Shown one piece after another: positions 1-9,350 of a DNA stretch of 64,000 nt; within the stretch, counting starts at the first letter, position 1, and each line of letters begins with the position of its first letter. The position numbers were made by a program, and so were the translations under genes. Under the pieces are notes generated by a model. The model was not told where the DNA came from and ran no database searches. It worked only from the letters and a program-made list of their open reading frames with translations. This DNA is from Gemella haemolysans ATCC 10379 (lineage in GTDB: Bacteria; Bacillota; Bacilli; Staphylococcales; Gemellaceae): NCBI RefSeq assembly GCF_000173915.1, contig NZ_ACDZ02000014.1, positions 310,001 to 374,000 on the forward strand. Reading direction: 5' to 3'.

Positions 1-6
1 TCATTG

Positions 7-15
7 TGTTATAAT
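7..15 (+). promoter_or_regulatory. Extended -10 promoter of the glg operon
   Basis: TGTTATAAT fits an extended sigma-A -10 (TG at 7-8, TATAAT at 10-15). The -35 would lie before the window. Transcription would start near base 22, leaving a leader of about 118 nt before glgB. Confidence 0.5.
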
Positions 16-100
16 ATAGATATAAAAAATAAAGAAATAATTAGTAATAAAATAAACTATTTTTATTTATATTTCTATATTATAAAAATTTTTACCAGCT

Positions 101-118
101 AAAGTAAACGTTTACTTT
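101..118. promoter_or_regulatory. Perfect 18-bp palindrome, LacI/CcpA-type operator
   Basis: AAAGTAAACGTTTACTTT is a perfect palindrome centred on CG, the hallmark of LacI-family operators. It matches the CcpA cre pattern except for one symmetric base per half (AG instead of TG). It sits about 80 nt downstream of the likely start site and just before the glgB ribosome site, so it would act as a roadblock. CcpA or a dedicated LacI-type sugar regulator are both possible. Confidence 0.6.
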
Positions 119-139
119 CGATGGAAAGGGGGTTATTTA

Positions 140-1993
140 GTGAACAATAATATGGCAGAATATTTATTCCATGAAGGGACCAATTACCATAGCCATAAAT
201 ATTTAGGATCATTTTTAAATGGGGATAAATGTATATTTCGAGTATGGGCGCCAAATGCAGTTAAGGTATTTGTAACTGGTGAGTTTTGTTCTTGGCATCC
301 GCATACTCATGAAATGAAATTAATTAATGATAAAGGTGTATTTGAAGTTGAGCTTAGTGGTATTAAGCAATATGATGCATATAAATACGTAATAGTTACT
401 AAAAGTGGAACTGAGTTATGGAAAGCAGATCCATATGCAAAGCATGCTGAAACTAGACCATTAACAGCTTCAAAAGTTTATTCATTACCTTACTATGAAT
501 GGAAAGATAGCAAATGGATGAAAAATAGAGAGGTTCCTTATCATTGTCCAATGAATATATATGAAGTTCATTTAGGGTCATGGAAACATCATGAAGATGG
601 TAGGGAATTAAGTTATAGAGAATTGGCTCATACATTAGTAGACTATGTTAAAGATATGAACTACACTCATATAGAATTGTTACCTATAACTGAATATCCT
701 TATGATAAATCATGGGGGTATCAAACAACCGGATATTTTTCACCGACATCTAGATATGGAACACCTGAAGACTTTATGTATTTTGTTGACCGTTGTCATC
801 AAAATAATATTGGAGTAATTTTAGATTGGGTACCTGGACATTTTACAAAAGATGCTCATGGATTATATGAATTTGATGGGACACATTGTTATGAGTATTC
901 AGATACAAGAAAAATGGAACATGAAGGCTGGGGAACTAGAGTCTTCGACTATGGACGAAATGAAGTAAGATCCTTTTTAACATCAAGTGCAGTTTCTTGG
1001 ATAGAAGATTATCATATTGATGGTATTAGGGTAGATGCTGTAAGTTCAATGATATTTTTAAACTATTGTCGAGATGAGGAAAAATCTGCAAGAAATATCT
1101 ACGGTGGTTTTGAAAATTTAGAAGCAATTGATTTCTTAAAAAATTTAAATCTTTACATAAAAGAAAACTATCCTGGTGTTTCAATGATAGCTGAAGAATC
1201 GACAAGTTATTCAAAAGTAACAGCCGCTGTTGACCATGGAGGTTTAGGATTTGACTTTAAGTGGAATATGGGATGGATGAATGACAGTCTTGATTATTTA
1301 GAAACAGATTCTTTCTTCAGAAAAGGAGTACATAACAAATTTACTTTCTCAATGCATTATGCGTTTTCAGAAAATTTCATCTTGCCTATTTCACATGATG
1401 AAGTAGTACATGGGAAAAAATCGCTATTAGATAAAAGTCCTGTTCCTTATGAAGATAAGTTTGGTAATTTTAAGGCATTCTTAGGATATATGTATGCACA
1501 TCCCGGGAAAAAACTGACATTTATGGGAATTGATATTGCTCAGTTTATTGAATGGGATGAAGAAAGAGAATTAGATTGGTTATTAATGCTTTATCCAAAA
1601 CATGTATTCACACATAGATATGTTAAAGAACTTAACAAGTACTATAAATCTACACCTGCATTATGGGAAAACGATAGTGACTGGGACGGATTTAAATGGC
1701 ATGTTGTGGACGATAATAACAATAATGTTTTTGCTTTCTCACGTATAGACAGATCTGGTAAAGAAGTACTAGTAGTTACTAACTTTTCAAATCAAGTATT
1801 AAAACATTATGAAATAGGAGTAAATACTTGGGGAAGTTATAAAATAGTATTGAACTCGGATGCTAAGAAATATGATGGATTAGCAATTTCAAATAGAAAT
1901 TTAAAAACTATAAATAAAGAGAAAAATGAATTTAAATATACTTTGAGTATAAACATACCACCTTATACAACGATGTATATAGAAAAGAAATAA
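140..1993 (+). CDS. glgB: 1,4-alpha-glucan branching enzyme GlgB
   Basis: Introduces alpha-1,6 branches into glycogen in the cytoplasm. It is a GH13 enzyme of 617 residues, normal for the short bacterial form: N-terminal CBM48 beta-domain (about 25-110), then a TIM barrel. The barrel shows DWVPGHF, GIRVDAV (nucleophile Asp near 299), AEEST (acid/base Glu near 352) and SHDEVVHGK (Asp near 420). I chose the GTG at 140 because AAAGGGGG at 125-132 is 7 bases upstream; an ATG at 152 is a weaker alternative. First gene of glgBCDAP, 28 bases before glgC. The palindrome at 101-118 suggests carbon-source control. Confidence 0.95.
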   Translation: MNNNMAEYLFHEGTNYHSHKYLGSFLNGDKCIFRVWAPNAVKVFVTGEFCSWHPHTHEMKLINDKGVFEVELSGIKQYDAYKYVIVTKSGTELWKADPYAKHAETRPLTASKVYSLPYYEWKDSKWMKNREVPYHCPMNIYEVHLGSWKHHEDGRELSYRELAHTLVDYVKDMNYTHIELLPITEYPYDKSWGYQTTGYFSPTSRYGTPEDFMYFVDRCHQNNIGVILDWVPGHFTKDAHGLYEFDGTHCYEYSDTRKMEHEGWGTRVFDYGRNEVRSFLTSSAVSWIEDYHIDGIRVDAVSSMIFLNYCRDEEKSARNIYGGFENLEAIDFLKNLNLYIKENYPGVSMIAEESTSYSKVTAAVDHGGLGFDFKWNMGWMNDSLDYLETDSFFRKGVHNKFTFSMHYAFSENFILPISHDEVVHGKKSLLDKSPVPYEDKFGNFKAFLGYMYAHPGKKLTFMGIDIAQFIEWDEERELDWLLMLYPKHVFTHRYVKELNKYYKSTPALWENDSDWDGFKWHVVDDNNNNVFAFSRIDRSGKEVLVVTNFSNQVLKHYEIGVNTWGSYKIVLNSDAKKYDGLAISNRNLKTINKEKNEFKYTLSINIPPYTTMYIEKK

Positions 1994-2021
1994 TAAGTTT
2001 TAGAAGAAGGGGGTCAAATTT

Positions 2022-3194
2022 ATGGCACGAAAAAAAGAAGTAGTAGCTATGCTACTAGCAGGAGGACAAGGTACGAGGCTTCAAGTATTAACTAAAGATA
2101 TGGCTAAACCAGCTGTACCTTTTGGTGGGAAATATAGAATTATCGATTTTCCATTATCAAATTGTGCGAACTCTGGAATTTCAACAGTTGGGGTATTAAC
2201 GCAGTTTATGCCACTTGAGCTTAACTCATACATGGGGAATGGTCAACCATGGGATTTAGATAGAATGGATGGTGGATTATCAATTCTACCACCTTATACT
2301 GCAGGTAAAACGGGAGAATGGTACAAGGGAACAGCAAATGCGATTTATCAAAATATTAAATACATAGAGCAATACAATCCTGAATACGTACTTATCTTAT
2401 CTGGAGATCATATTTACAAAATGAATTATAAAGAAATGTTAGATTTCCATAAACAAAAAGGTGCTGACTTAACAATAGCACATATAAATGTTCCTATTGA
2501 AGAAGCGAGCCGTTTTGGTATTTTAAATACAAATACAGATTTAAAAGTTACAGAGTTTCTAGAAAAACCAGAAAATCCAATATCTACAAAAGCATCAATG
2601 GGTATTTATATTTTTAGTTGGAAAGAACTTAGAGAATACCTGATACGTGATGAGGAAAATCCTGATAGTGAAAAAGACTTCGGTAAAAATATTATTCCAA
2701 TGATGTTAAATGAAGGTAAAAACATCTATGCTTATCCATTTTATGGATATTGGAAAGATGTAGGTACAATAGAAAGCTTATGGGAAGCTAATATGGACCT
2801 TATTAAAAATAAAGAGAATTTCAATATTGATGATAGATTATGGAGAATTTACTATCGTCATGAAGGTGCTATGCCACAATACTTAGGACATAGTGCAAAT
2901 GTAAAAAATTCTATGATTTCTGATGGTACTGCAGTTTATGGTGCTGTTTCTGAATCAATTATTTCTTCAGGTGTTAGAATCGAAGAAGGTGCAGAAGTTG
3001 TAGGAAGCATAATAATGAAAGATGTACTAATAGAAAAAGGTGCTAAAGTCTATAATTCAATTATTGCTGAAGGTTCGATAGTTAAAGAAAATGTAGAAGT
3101 TGGTCACAGAGAAATAGTTATAGGAAAAGAACAAATAACGGTAATCGGTAGGGATGAAGTTGTAAATGACAATAGGAAAGTAGAGGGAAAATAA
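2022..3194 (+). CDS. glgC: Glucose-1-phosphate adenylyltransferase catalytic subunit GlgC
   Basis: Makes ADP-glucose from glucose-1-phosphate and ATP, the first committed step of glycogen synthesis. 390 residues. The nucleotide-binding start AGGQGTRL (13-20), KPAVPFGG, and the metal-binding Asp in SGDHIYKM (about 129) are intact. The C-terminal third has the hexapeptide pattern of a left-handed beta-helix (alternating I/V, G and E). Start supported by GAAGGGGG 8 bases upstream. In Firmicutes GlgC pairs with GlgD, which follows after one base. Confidence 0.95.
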   Translation: MARKKEVVAMLLAGGQGTRLQVLTKDMAKPAVPFGGKYRIIDFPLSNCANSGISTVGVLTQFMPLELNSYMGNGQPWDLDRMDGGLSILPPYTAGKTGEWYKGTANAIYQNIKYIEQYNPEYVLILSGDHIYKMNYKEMLDFHKQKGADLTIAHINVPIEEASRFGILNTNTDLKVTEFLEKPENPISTKASMGIYIFSWKELREYLIRDEENPDSEKDFGKNIIPMMLNEGKNIYAYPFYGYWKDVGTIESLWEANMDLIKNKENFNIDDRLWRIYYRHEGAMPQYLGHSANVKNSMISDGTAVYGAVSESIISSGVRIEEGAEVVGSIIMKDVLIEKGAKVYNSIIAEGSIVKENVEVGHREIVIGKEQITVIGRDEVVNDNRKVEGK

Positions 3195-3195
3195 T

Positions 3196-4311
3196 ATGGT
3201 AAATGCGTTTTGTGTATTATTTGCAGATAACTATCGTAATGATGATTTGCAAGGATTAGTAAGAAATAGAACACTAGCATCTTTAGCTGTTGCATCAAGA
3301 TATAGAATGATTGATTTCATGTTATCTTCTTTAGTAAAAGCTGAAGTATCAAATATTGCAGTAGTAACAAATTATCACTATAAATCATTAATGGATCACC
3401 TTAGTTGGGGGAAAGACTGGGATCTAAATAGAAAAAATAGTGGGCTTAAGTTTATTACACCAATGTCAAACCATCATTCAAACCGTGTAGCTCAAAACAA
3501 GATTGAGGCATTAGGGGATGCTTCTAAATATGCAGATACATTGTTAGAAGAATATTGTATTTTAGCTGATGGGAACATTGTAGGTAATATTGATTTTAGA
3601 GATATGATAAATTACCATAAATCAACAAATGCAGATATAACGTTAGCTTATACTTATAGAAAACCTCAACAACGTGAATCGCAAATAATTTTTGATGACA
3701 AGAATAGAGTTTATGATAGTTTATATCATTATGATGGATATGATCAGGTCTGCCCGACACAGGTTAAAATCTATATAATGTCTAAACAAATGTTTAAAGA
3801 ATTAGTTAAAAAAGGTACGACATTAGGATGGCAAGACCTTCTATTAGACTTTATTACAAAGAACTTCCATCGTTTAAATGTTTATGGATATGAAATTAAG
3901 AATTACAACAGAACAATTAATAGCGTACAAGAATACTATAATTTCAATCGTGACTTATTAAATCCAGAAAAGTTAAATGAATTGTTCTTATCAGGAACTG
4001 ATATTCTAACAAGAGTAGCAGATAGCGTGCCAACTACATATGGAGACGGAGCAATAGTTAAGAATTCTATACTAGGTGATGGTTGTGAAATTAACGGAAT
4101 TGTAGAAAATAGTATCCTTTTTAGAGATGTTGTAGTTGAAGACGGAGCGGTGATTAAAAACTCAATAGTACTTCCTAATTGTGTGATTAAAAAATCAGCA
4201 TACTTAGATTGTGTGATTTTAGATAAATATGCAGTAGTTTCAGAAAAAGTTGAATTAAAAGGAACAGAAAACTGCCAAGTTATCGTAGAAAAAGGTAAAA
4301 TAGTAGAATAA
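3196..4311 (+). CDS. glgD: GlgD, regulatory subunit of ADP-glucose pyrophosphorylase
   Basis: Paralog of GlgC (371 residues) that in Firmicutes forms the hetero-oligomeric GlgCD enzyme. The fold is recognisable (RMIDF, ADGN, C-terminal beta-helix hexads), but the N-terminal glycine-rich nucleotide motif is replaced by LFADNYRNDDLQGL. That loss is typical of GlgD and indicates a regulatory rather than independently catalytic subunit. Starts one base after the glgC stop, with AGAGGGAAA inside the glgC end as ribosome site, so the two are translationally coupled. Confidence 0.93.
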   Translation: MVNAFCVLFADNYRNDDLQGLVRNRTLASLAVASRYRMIDFMLSSLVKAEVSNIAVVTNYHYKSLMDHLSWGKDWDLNRKNSGLKFITPMSNHHSNRVAQNKIEALGDASKYADTLLEEYCILADGNIVGNIDFRDMINYHKSTNADITLAYTYRKPQQRESQIIFDDKNRVYDSLYHYDGYDQVCPTQVKIYIMSKQMFKELVKKGTTLGWQDLLLDFITKNFHRLNVYGYEIKNYNRTINSVQEYYNFNRDLLNPEKLNELFLSGTDILTRVADSVPTTYGDGAIVKNSILGDGCEINGIVENSILFRDVVVEDGAVIKNSIVLPNCVIKKSAYLDCVILDKYAVVSEKVELKGTENCQVIVEKGKIVE

Positions 4312-4316
4312 TAAAA

Positions 4317-4420
4317 AAAAGGGTTAGATTAATATGTGGGAGAGATTTGTAAAACTTTCGATTTTCAAAAGAAAAAAGAGTATAATATACAGATAGACTG
4401 CATCTAAAACTAACCCTTTT
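4317..4420 (+). promoter_or_regulatory. Inverted repeat with internal -10, glgD-glgA junction
   Basis: AAAAGGGTTAG (4317-4327) is exactly complementary to CTAACCCTTTT (4410-4420). The 82-nt interval contains a consensus TATAAT at 4381-4386 without a good -35. The pairing could form a long-looped RNA element in the 144-base glgD-glgA gap, or mark an internal promoter. The downstream arm is not a typical terminator because no compact loop exists. Confidence 0.35.
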
Positions 4421-4455
4421 AGTATGAAAGTAAATTACGAATAAGGAGAAATATA

Positions 4456-5874
4456 ATGAAAATTTTATTCGTGGCAGCTGAAGCAGCACCATTTGTTAAA
4501 GTTGGGGGTCTAGGTGATGTTATAGGTTCATTGCCAAAAGCCCTTCAAGATGAAAATGTAGAAGCAAGGGTGGTACTACCGTTGTATTCTTCAATAGACA
4601 GAGATAAGTACGATTTAAAATACAGACAACATATTTTTATTAATTTAGGATGGAGAACAGTTTACTGTGGAATCTTTGAGACTGTAGTAAATGGAGTAAC
4701 TTACTACTTCATTGATAATGAACAATATTTTAATAGAGAGAGTGTATATGGTCAAGAAGATGACGGGGAACGTTTTGCATTCTTCTCAAAAGCAGCATTA
4801 GAAATATTACCTCATATTGGCTATAAACCAGATGTAGTAAACGCTAATGATTGGCATGCGGCATTATCGATTATTTATTTGGATGATCTTAAAGCAAGAG
4901 GAGAAGGCTTCTATCAAAATATTAAAAGTGTAATTTCAATTCATAATATTGAATTCCAAGGTAAATTCAATCCTTATGAAATGGGTAACTTATTCGGGCT
5001 AGATAATAAGTACTTTGATGCACTTATTTACAAAGGTGATTTAAATTTATTAAAAGGAGCTATACAATTAGCTGATAGAATTAATACTGTAAGTGAAACA
5101 TATGCTCATGAAATATTAGACCCGTATTTTTCATACGGATTAGATGATATTTTAAGAATAGAACAAGGGAAACTTCACGGTATAATTAATGGATTAGATA
5201 CTGATAAATTTAATTCAAAAACTGATAAACAAATTTTCAAAAATTTTGATTCTAAAACTTTAAAAAATAAAGTGCAAAACAAATTGAAATTCCAAGAAGA
5301 ATTAGCATTAGAAGTGAATGAAAATATTCCAATGATTGGAATGGTTACAAGACTAACTCATCAAAAAGGTATAGATCTAGTTCTTCATGTAGCAGATGAG
5401 ATTTTAAAAACTGGTGCACAATTAGTAATTTTAGGAACAGGTGATAGACATTATGAAGATGCATTGCGTTCATTAGAATATCGTCGTCACGATAGAGTAA
5501 GAAGCTTAATAATGTTTTCTTCAGAAGTATCTTCAAAAGTATATAGTTCTTGTGATATGTTCTTAATGCCTTCTAAAACTGAACCATGCGGTTTATCTCA
5601 ATTAATTTCAATGAGATATGCTACAGTGCCGATTGTTCACAGAGTAGGTGGGTTAAGGGACACAGTAGAACCATTTGACGGTAAGTTTGGAACAGGATTT
5701 ACATTTGAAAGTTTCGATGCGTATGATATGCTAGATGCTGTTTATAGAGCGACATACTGCTATTATCAAGAACGTCATATTTGGAATAAAATTATGAAAA
5801 ATGCAATTAAACAAGATGTAAGTTGGAAAAAATCAGCTTTACAATACATAGATATGTACAATGAAATAGTCTAA
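4456..5874 (+). CDS. glgA: Glycogen synthase GlgA
   Basis: Transfers glucose from ADP-glucose to the growing alpha-1,4-glucan. A GT5 GT-B enzyme of 472 residues, standard length. KVGGLGDV (15-22) is the ADP-glucose-binding motif; HNIEFQGKF and the C-terminal TEPCGLSQ motif (Glu near 376) complete the active site. AAGGAG lies 8 bases before the ATG. It follows glgD after a 144-base gap that holds the inverted repeat and a candidate internal promoter, and precedes glgP by 24 bases. Confidence 0.95.
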   Translation: MKILFVAAEAAPFVKVGGLGDVIGSLPKALQDENVEARVVLPLYSSIDRDKYDLKYRQHIFINLGWRTVYCGIFETVVNGVTYYFIDNEQYFNRESVYGQEDDGERFAFFSKAALEILPHIGYKPDVVNANDWHAALSIIYLDDLKARGEGFYQNIKSVISIHNIEFQGKFNPYEMGNLFGLDNKYFDALIYKGDLNLLKGAIQLADRINTVSETYAHEILDPYFSYGLDDILRIEQGKLHGIINGLDTDKFNSKTDKQIFKNFDSKTLKNKVQNKLKFQEELALEVNENIPMIGMVTRLTHQKGIDLVLHVADEILKTGAQLVILGTGDRHYEDALRSLEYRRHDRVRSLIMFSSEVSSKVYSSCDMFLMPSKTEPCGLSQLISMRYATVPIVHRVGGLRDTVEPFDGKFGTGFTFESFDAYDMLDAVYRATYCYYQERHIWNKIMKNAIKQDVSWKKSALQYIDMYNEIV

Positions 5875-5898
5875 TAAACTAGATTATAGGAGAGAATA

Positions 5899-8292
5899 AT
5901 GAAACATCAAGAATTTGAACAAAGAATAGAGAAGTATTTAAAAAGACAATTTGGAATTACTATAACTTTAGCAAGTAAACGTCAAGTTTATGAAGCGTTA
6001 ATGAGTACGGTAAGAGAAAAATTATCTGAGAAAAAATTTGCTTACGAACAAGAATTGAAAAAAACAAAGCAAAAACGTGCTTACTACATGTCAATGGAGT
6101 TTCTTGTAGGTAGAACTTTAAGAAATAACTTATTTAACCTAGGAATTGAAAAGCAAACTAAAGAATATCTAGAAAAAAATAATTTTAATCTAGATGAAAT
6201 CTATGATATTGAACCAGACCCAGGTTTAGGAAATGGTGGACTTGGAAGACTTGCTTCATGTTATTTAGATGCCTTAACTAGTAGTGATTATCCTGTAACT
6301 GGATTCTCAATTTTATACGAATATGGAATTTTCAAACAAGTTATCAACAATGGTTGGCAACAAGAATTTCCAGATTATTGGTTAGACTTAGGAAAATACG
6401 GTCTTGTTTATAGAAATGATGAAGAAATTGAAGTAAGATTCTACGGTCATGTAGAAGAAAAAATGACTGAAGATGGATTTAAAGTTGAGCACAAAGATTA
6501 TACATCAATCCAAGCTGAACCATATGATTTATTAATCTCTGGATATAAAACTAAAACAGTTAATACATTACGTCTTTGGGAAGCAAAAGCAAAAACTGGT
6601 TTTAATATGAAATTATTTGAACGTGGAGAATATTCTAAGTCTTCAGAAGCAGAAGCAATTGCCTCATCAATTTCTAAATTATTATATCCAGCAGATAGCA
6701 CAAATGAAGGTAAAGAATTACGTATAAAACAGCAGTACTTCTTTATCAGTGCATCTTTACAACAATTAGTAAAAAATCATTATAATGAATTTGGAACATT
6801 AGAAAACTTAAGTGACCATGTAGCATTACATATTAACGACACTCATCCAGCTATGGGAGTTCCAGAGTTAATGAGATTATTACTTGATGAATACGGATAT
6901 TCTTGGGATAAAGCTTGGGAAATTACGACTAAAATATTTGCTTATACAAACCATACAATTATGGCAGAAGCTTTAGAAAAATGGTCTGTAGATTTATTCA
7001 AGCCATTATTACCACGTATTTACTCAATTATTGAAGAAATTAACAAACGATTCTGTCAGTTGGTAATTGATCAAGGAAAACATTATACGTTAGCAGAAAC
7101 TGCAATTATCTATGATAATCAAATCAGAATGGCTAACTTATCTATCGTAGGTAGTCATAACGTTAATGGTGTATCAAAATTACATAGTGATATTCTTGTT
7201 GAATCAACATTTAGAGCATTTAATGAATTATATCCAACAAAATTCGGTAATGTTACGAATGGTATAGCTCACCGCAGATGGTTAGGTCAAGCAAACCCTG
7301 AGTTAGCATCTTATCTAAAAGATCTAATTGGTGATGATTTTGTTAAAGATTTATCTAAAATCAGTAAATTAAATGACTATAAAAATGATAAGAAAGTTGT
7401 AGCAAAACTTCAAGAAATTAAAAAAGTTAAAAAAGAACAACTTGCTACATATATTCAAAATACTACAGGTATAACTGTAAATCCAGACTCTATTTTTGAT
7501 GTTCAAGTTAAGAGACTACATGAATATAAACGTCAATTACTTAATGCTTTACACATCGTATACTTATACAGAGAAATTAAATACAATGGTTTACGTCCAG
7601 TACCAAGAACATTTATCTTCGCAGCAAAAGCATCTTCTGGATATCAAATGGCTAAAAATATCATCAAATTTATCCACTCAATATCTCAAATGATTGAATG
7701 TGATGAATTAGTTCGTGATTACATCAAAGTTGTATTCCTTCCAGATTACAAAGTTACTCTTGCAGAGAAAATAATACCTGCAGCTGATATTAGTGAACAA
7801 ATTTCTCAAGCAGGTAAAGAAGCAAGTGGTACAGGAAATATGAAACTAATGCTAAACGGTGCATTAACATTAGGAACACTTGATGGAGCAAATGTGGAAA
7901 TCCATGAAGCGGTAGGGGATGAAAATATCTTTATCTTCGGTCTTGAAACACCAGAAGTAGATGAATTAAATGCTCGCGGCTATAAACCATGGGAATATTA
8001 TAATAACTCAGTTAAAATAAAAGAAACTCTAGATTTTATTAGAACTATGACTGTTGGGGGTATGAACTTCAACTTTATTGTAGACTATCTATTAACTCAA
8101 GACAATTATATGTGTCTAGCGGATTTTGAAAGTTATATTGCAGCTCAAGAAAAAGTAGCAGAGACTTATCAAGATAAAGAAAAATGGGGACGTATGAGTT
8201 TAGTTAATACAGCTAACGCTGGAATCTTCTCTGCAGATAGATCAGTAGAAGAATACGCAAAGGACATTTGGAATATAAAAAAAGTAAAATAG
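5899..8292 (+). CDS. glgP: Glycogen/maltodextrin phosphorylase GlgP
   Basis: Releases glucose-1-phosphate from glycogen; PLP-dependent GT35 enzyme of 797 residues. The PLP motif EASGTGNMK is present (Lys near 649), along with GLGNGGLGRLASC near the N-terminus, KRLHEYKRQLLN and the HINDTHPA motif. Last gene of the glycogen operon, so synthesis and breakdown share one transcript; a strong hairpin terminator follows at once. Distinguishing glycogen from maltodextrin phosphorylase rests on the operon context. Confidence 0.94.
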   Translation: MKHQEFEQRIEKYLKRQFGITITLASKRQVYEALMSTVREKLSEKKFAYEQELKKTKQKRAYYMSMEFLVGRTLRNNLFNLGIEKQTKEYLEKNNFNLDEIYDIEPDPGLGNGGLGRLASCYLDALTSSDYPVTGFSILYEYGIFKQVINNGWQQEFPDYWLDLGKYGLVYRNDEEIEVRFYGHVEEKMTEDGFKVEHKDYTSIQAEPYDLLISGYKTKTVNTLRLWEAKAKTGFNMKLFERGEYSKSSEAEAIASSISKLLYPADSTNEGKELRIKQQYFFISASLQQLVKNHYNEFGTLENLSDHVALHINDTHPAMGVPELMRLLLDEYGYSWDKAWEITTKIFAYTNHTIMAEALEKWSVDLFKPLLPRIYSIIEEINKRFCQLVIDQGKHYTLAETAIIYDNQIRMANLSIVGSHNVNGVSKLHSDILVESTFRAFNELYPTKFGNVTNGIAHRRWLGQANPELASYLKDLIGDDFVKDLSKISKLNDYKNDKKVVAKLQEIKKVKKEQLATYIQNTTGITVNPDSIFDVQVKRLHEYKRQLLNALHIVYLYREIKYNGLRPVPRTFIFAAKASSGYQMAKNIIKFIHSISQMIECDELVRDYIKVVFLPDYKVTLAEKIIPAADISEQISQAGKEASGTGNMKLMLNGALTLGTLDGANVEIHEAVGDENIFIFGLETPEVDELNARGYKPWEYYNNSVKIKETLDFIRTMTVGGMNFNFIVDYLLTQDNYMCLADFESYIAAQEKVAETYQDKEKWGRMSLVNTANAGIFSADRSVEEYAKDIWNIKKVK

Positions 8293-8305
8293 AATAAACT
8301 TTAAT

Positions 8306-8347
8306 AGAGTAACTTAGAAAATTTATTTTTCTAAGTTACTCTTTCTT
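8306..8347 (+). terminator. Rho-independent terminator of the glg operon
   Basis: Perfect 16-bp stem (8306-8321 with 8327-8342), 5-nt loop, followed by TTTCTTTAT. It separates the glycogen operon from tlyA. The remaining bases to 8529 hold only AT-rich sequence and an extended -10 for tlyA (TGGTAAAAT at 8442-8450). Confidence 0.9.
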
Positions 8348-8529
8348 TATATTTTTATTACGGATTTAAAATAAATATATTTGTTTTTAATCATAAAGTG
8401 TATATAAACACGCCGTTCTCATAGATAAAAAGTTATTATTATGGTAAAATTAGAAGAAAAGACTGTTTGAAATTGAAAATTAAAAAAATTTTCAAAAGAA
8501 AATAATTAGTAAATTTAAAAGAGGTAATT

Positions 8530-9339
8530 ATGGCAAAAGAGAGAGCTGATGTCCTTTGTGTGAGTCAAGGATTATTCGAATCACGTGAAAAAGCAAAACG
8601 AGCGATAATGGCTGGTATTGTTTATAATGATAATATAAGAATCGACAAAGCAGGAGAAAAGGTTGAATCAACTGCTGAGCTTAGAATTAAAGGTAAAAAG
8701 ATGCCGTACGTAAGTCGTGGGGGTCTTAAATTAGAAAAAGCAATCAACGAACTAAATTTTGATGTTAAAGATAAGGTGATGATTGATATTGGTTCTTCAA
8801 CTGGTGGATTTACGGACTGTGCTTTACAAAATGGAGCGAAGTTTGTCTATGCATTAGATGTTGGAACAAATCAACTTGTTTGGAAATTGCGTAATGATGA
8901 ACGTGTAAAAGTAATGGAACAAACTAACTTCAGACATTCAGTAAAAGAAGACTTTGATGTATATGATATAGATATAGCATCAATTGATGTTTCATTTATT
9001 TCATTATCATTAATATTACCAAATCTTGCAGAAATTATAAAAGATGGTGGAGAAGTTTGTGCACTTGTAAAACCACAATTCGAAGCTGGAAAAGATAAGG
9101 TAGGAAAAGGCGGAATAGTTCGAGATAAAAAAGTTCAACTTGAAGTAGTAGAAAAGGTATTATTGTTAGCAAATAGTGTAGGTTTTAGTATGACGAACCT
9201 ATCTTATTCTCCAATAACAGGAGGAGAAGGAAATATTGAATTCCTAATGATATTAAAATACAATGCAACTAAAGAAGTAGAAAATAAAAATATAAATATC
9301 GAGCATATCGTAAACAATGCTCATAATCACTTTAAATAG
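8530..9339 (+). CDS. tlyA: TlyA family rRNA 2'-O-methyltransferase (YqxC-like)
   Basis: 269 residues: an N-terminal S4 RNA-binding domain (about 5-62, with SREKAKRAIMAGIV) joined to an FtsJ-like Rossmann methyltransferase with the SAM motif IDIGSSTGGFTDC. In characterised members it 2'-O-methylates rRNA cytidines; some act as haemolysins by annotation only. GAGGT is 5 bases before the ATG. The gene order tlyA-recN resembles yqxC-(ahrC)-recN of Bacillus, with argR/ahrC absent between them. 11 bases separate it from recN. Confidence 0.88.
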   Translation: MAKERADVLCVSQGLFESREKAKRAIMAGIVYNDNIRIDKAGEKVESTAELRIKGKKMPYVSRGGLKLEKAINELNFDVKDKVMIDIGSSTGGFTDCALQNGAKFVYALDVGTNQLVWKLRNDERVKVMEQTNFRHSVKEDFDVYDIDIASIDVSFISLSLILPNLAEIIKDGGEVCALVKPQFEAGKDKVGKGGIVRDKKVQLEVVEKVLLLANSVGFSMTNLSYSPITGGEGNIEFLMILKYNATKEVENKNINIEHIVNNAHNHFK

Positions 9340-9350
9340 AGGAGGAGCTA

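Noticed and set aside
4280..4492. Minus-strand open frame between glgD and glgA
   Set aside because: Low-complexity Phe/Leu-rich translation, no ribosome site, overlaps two real genes.
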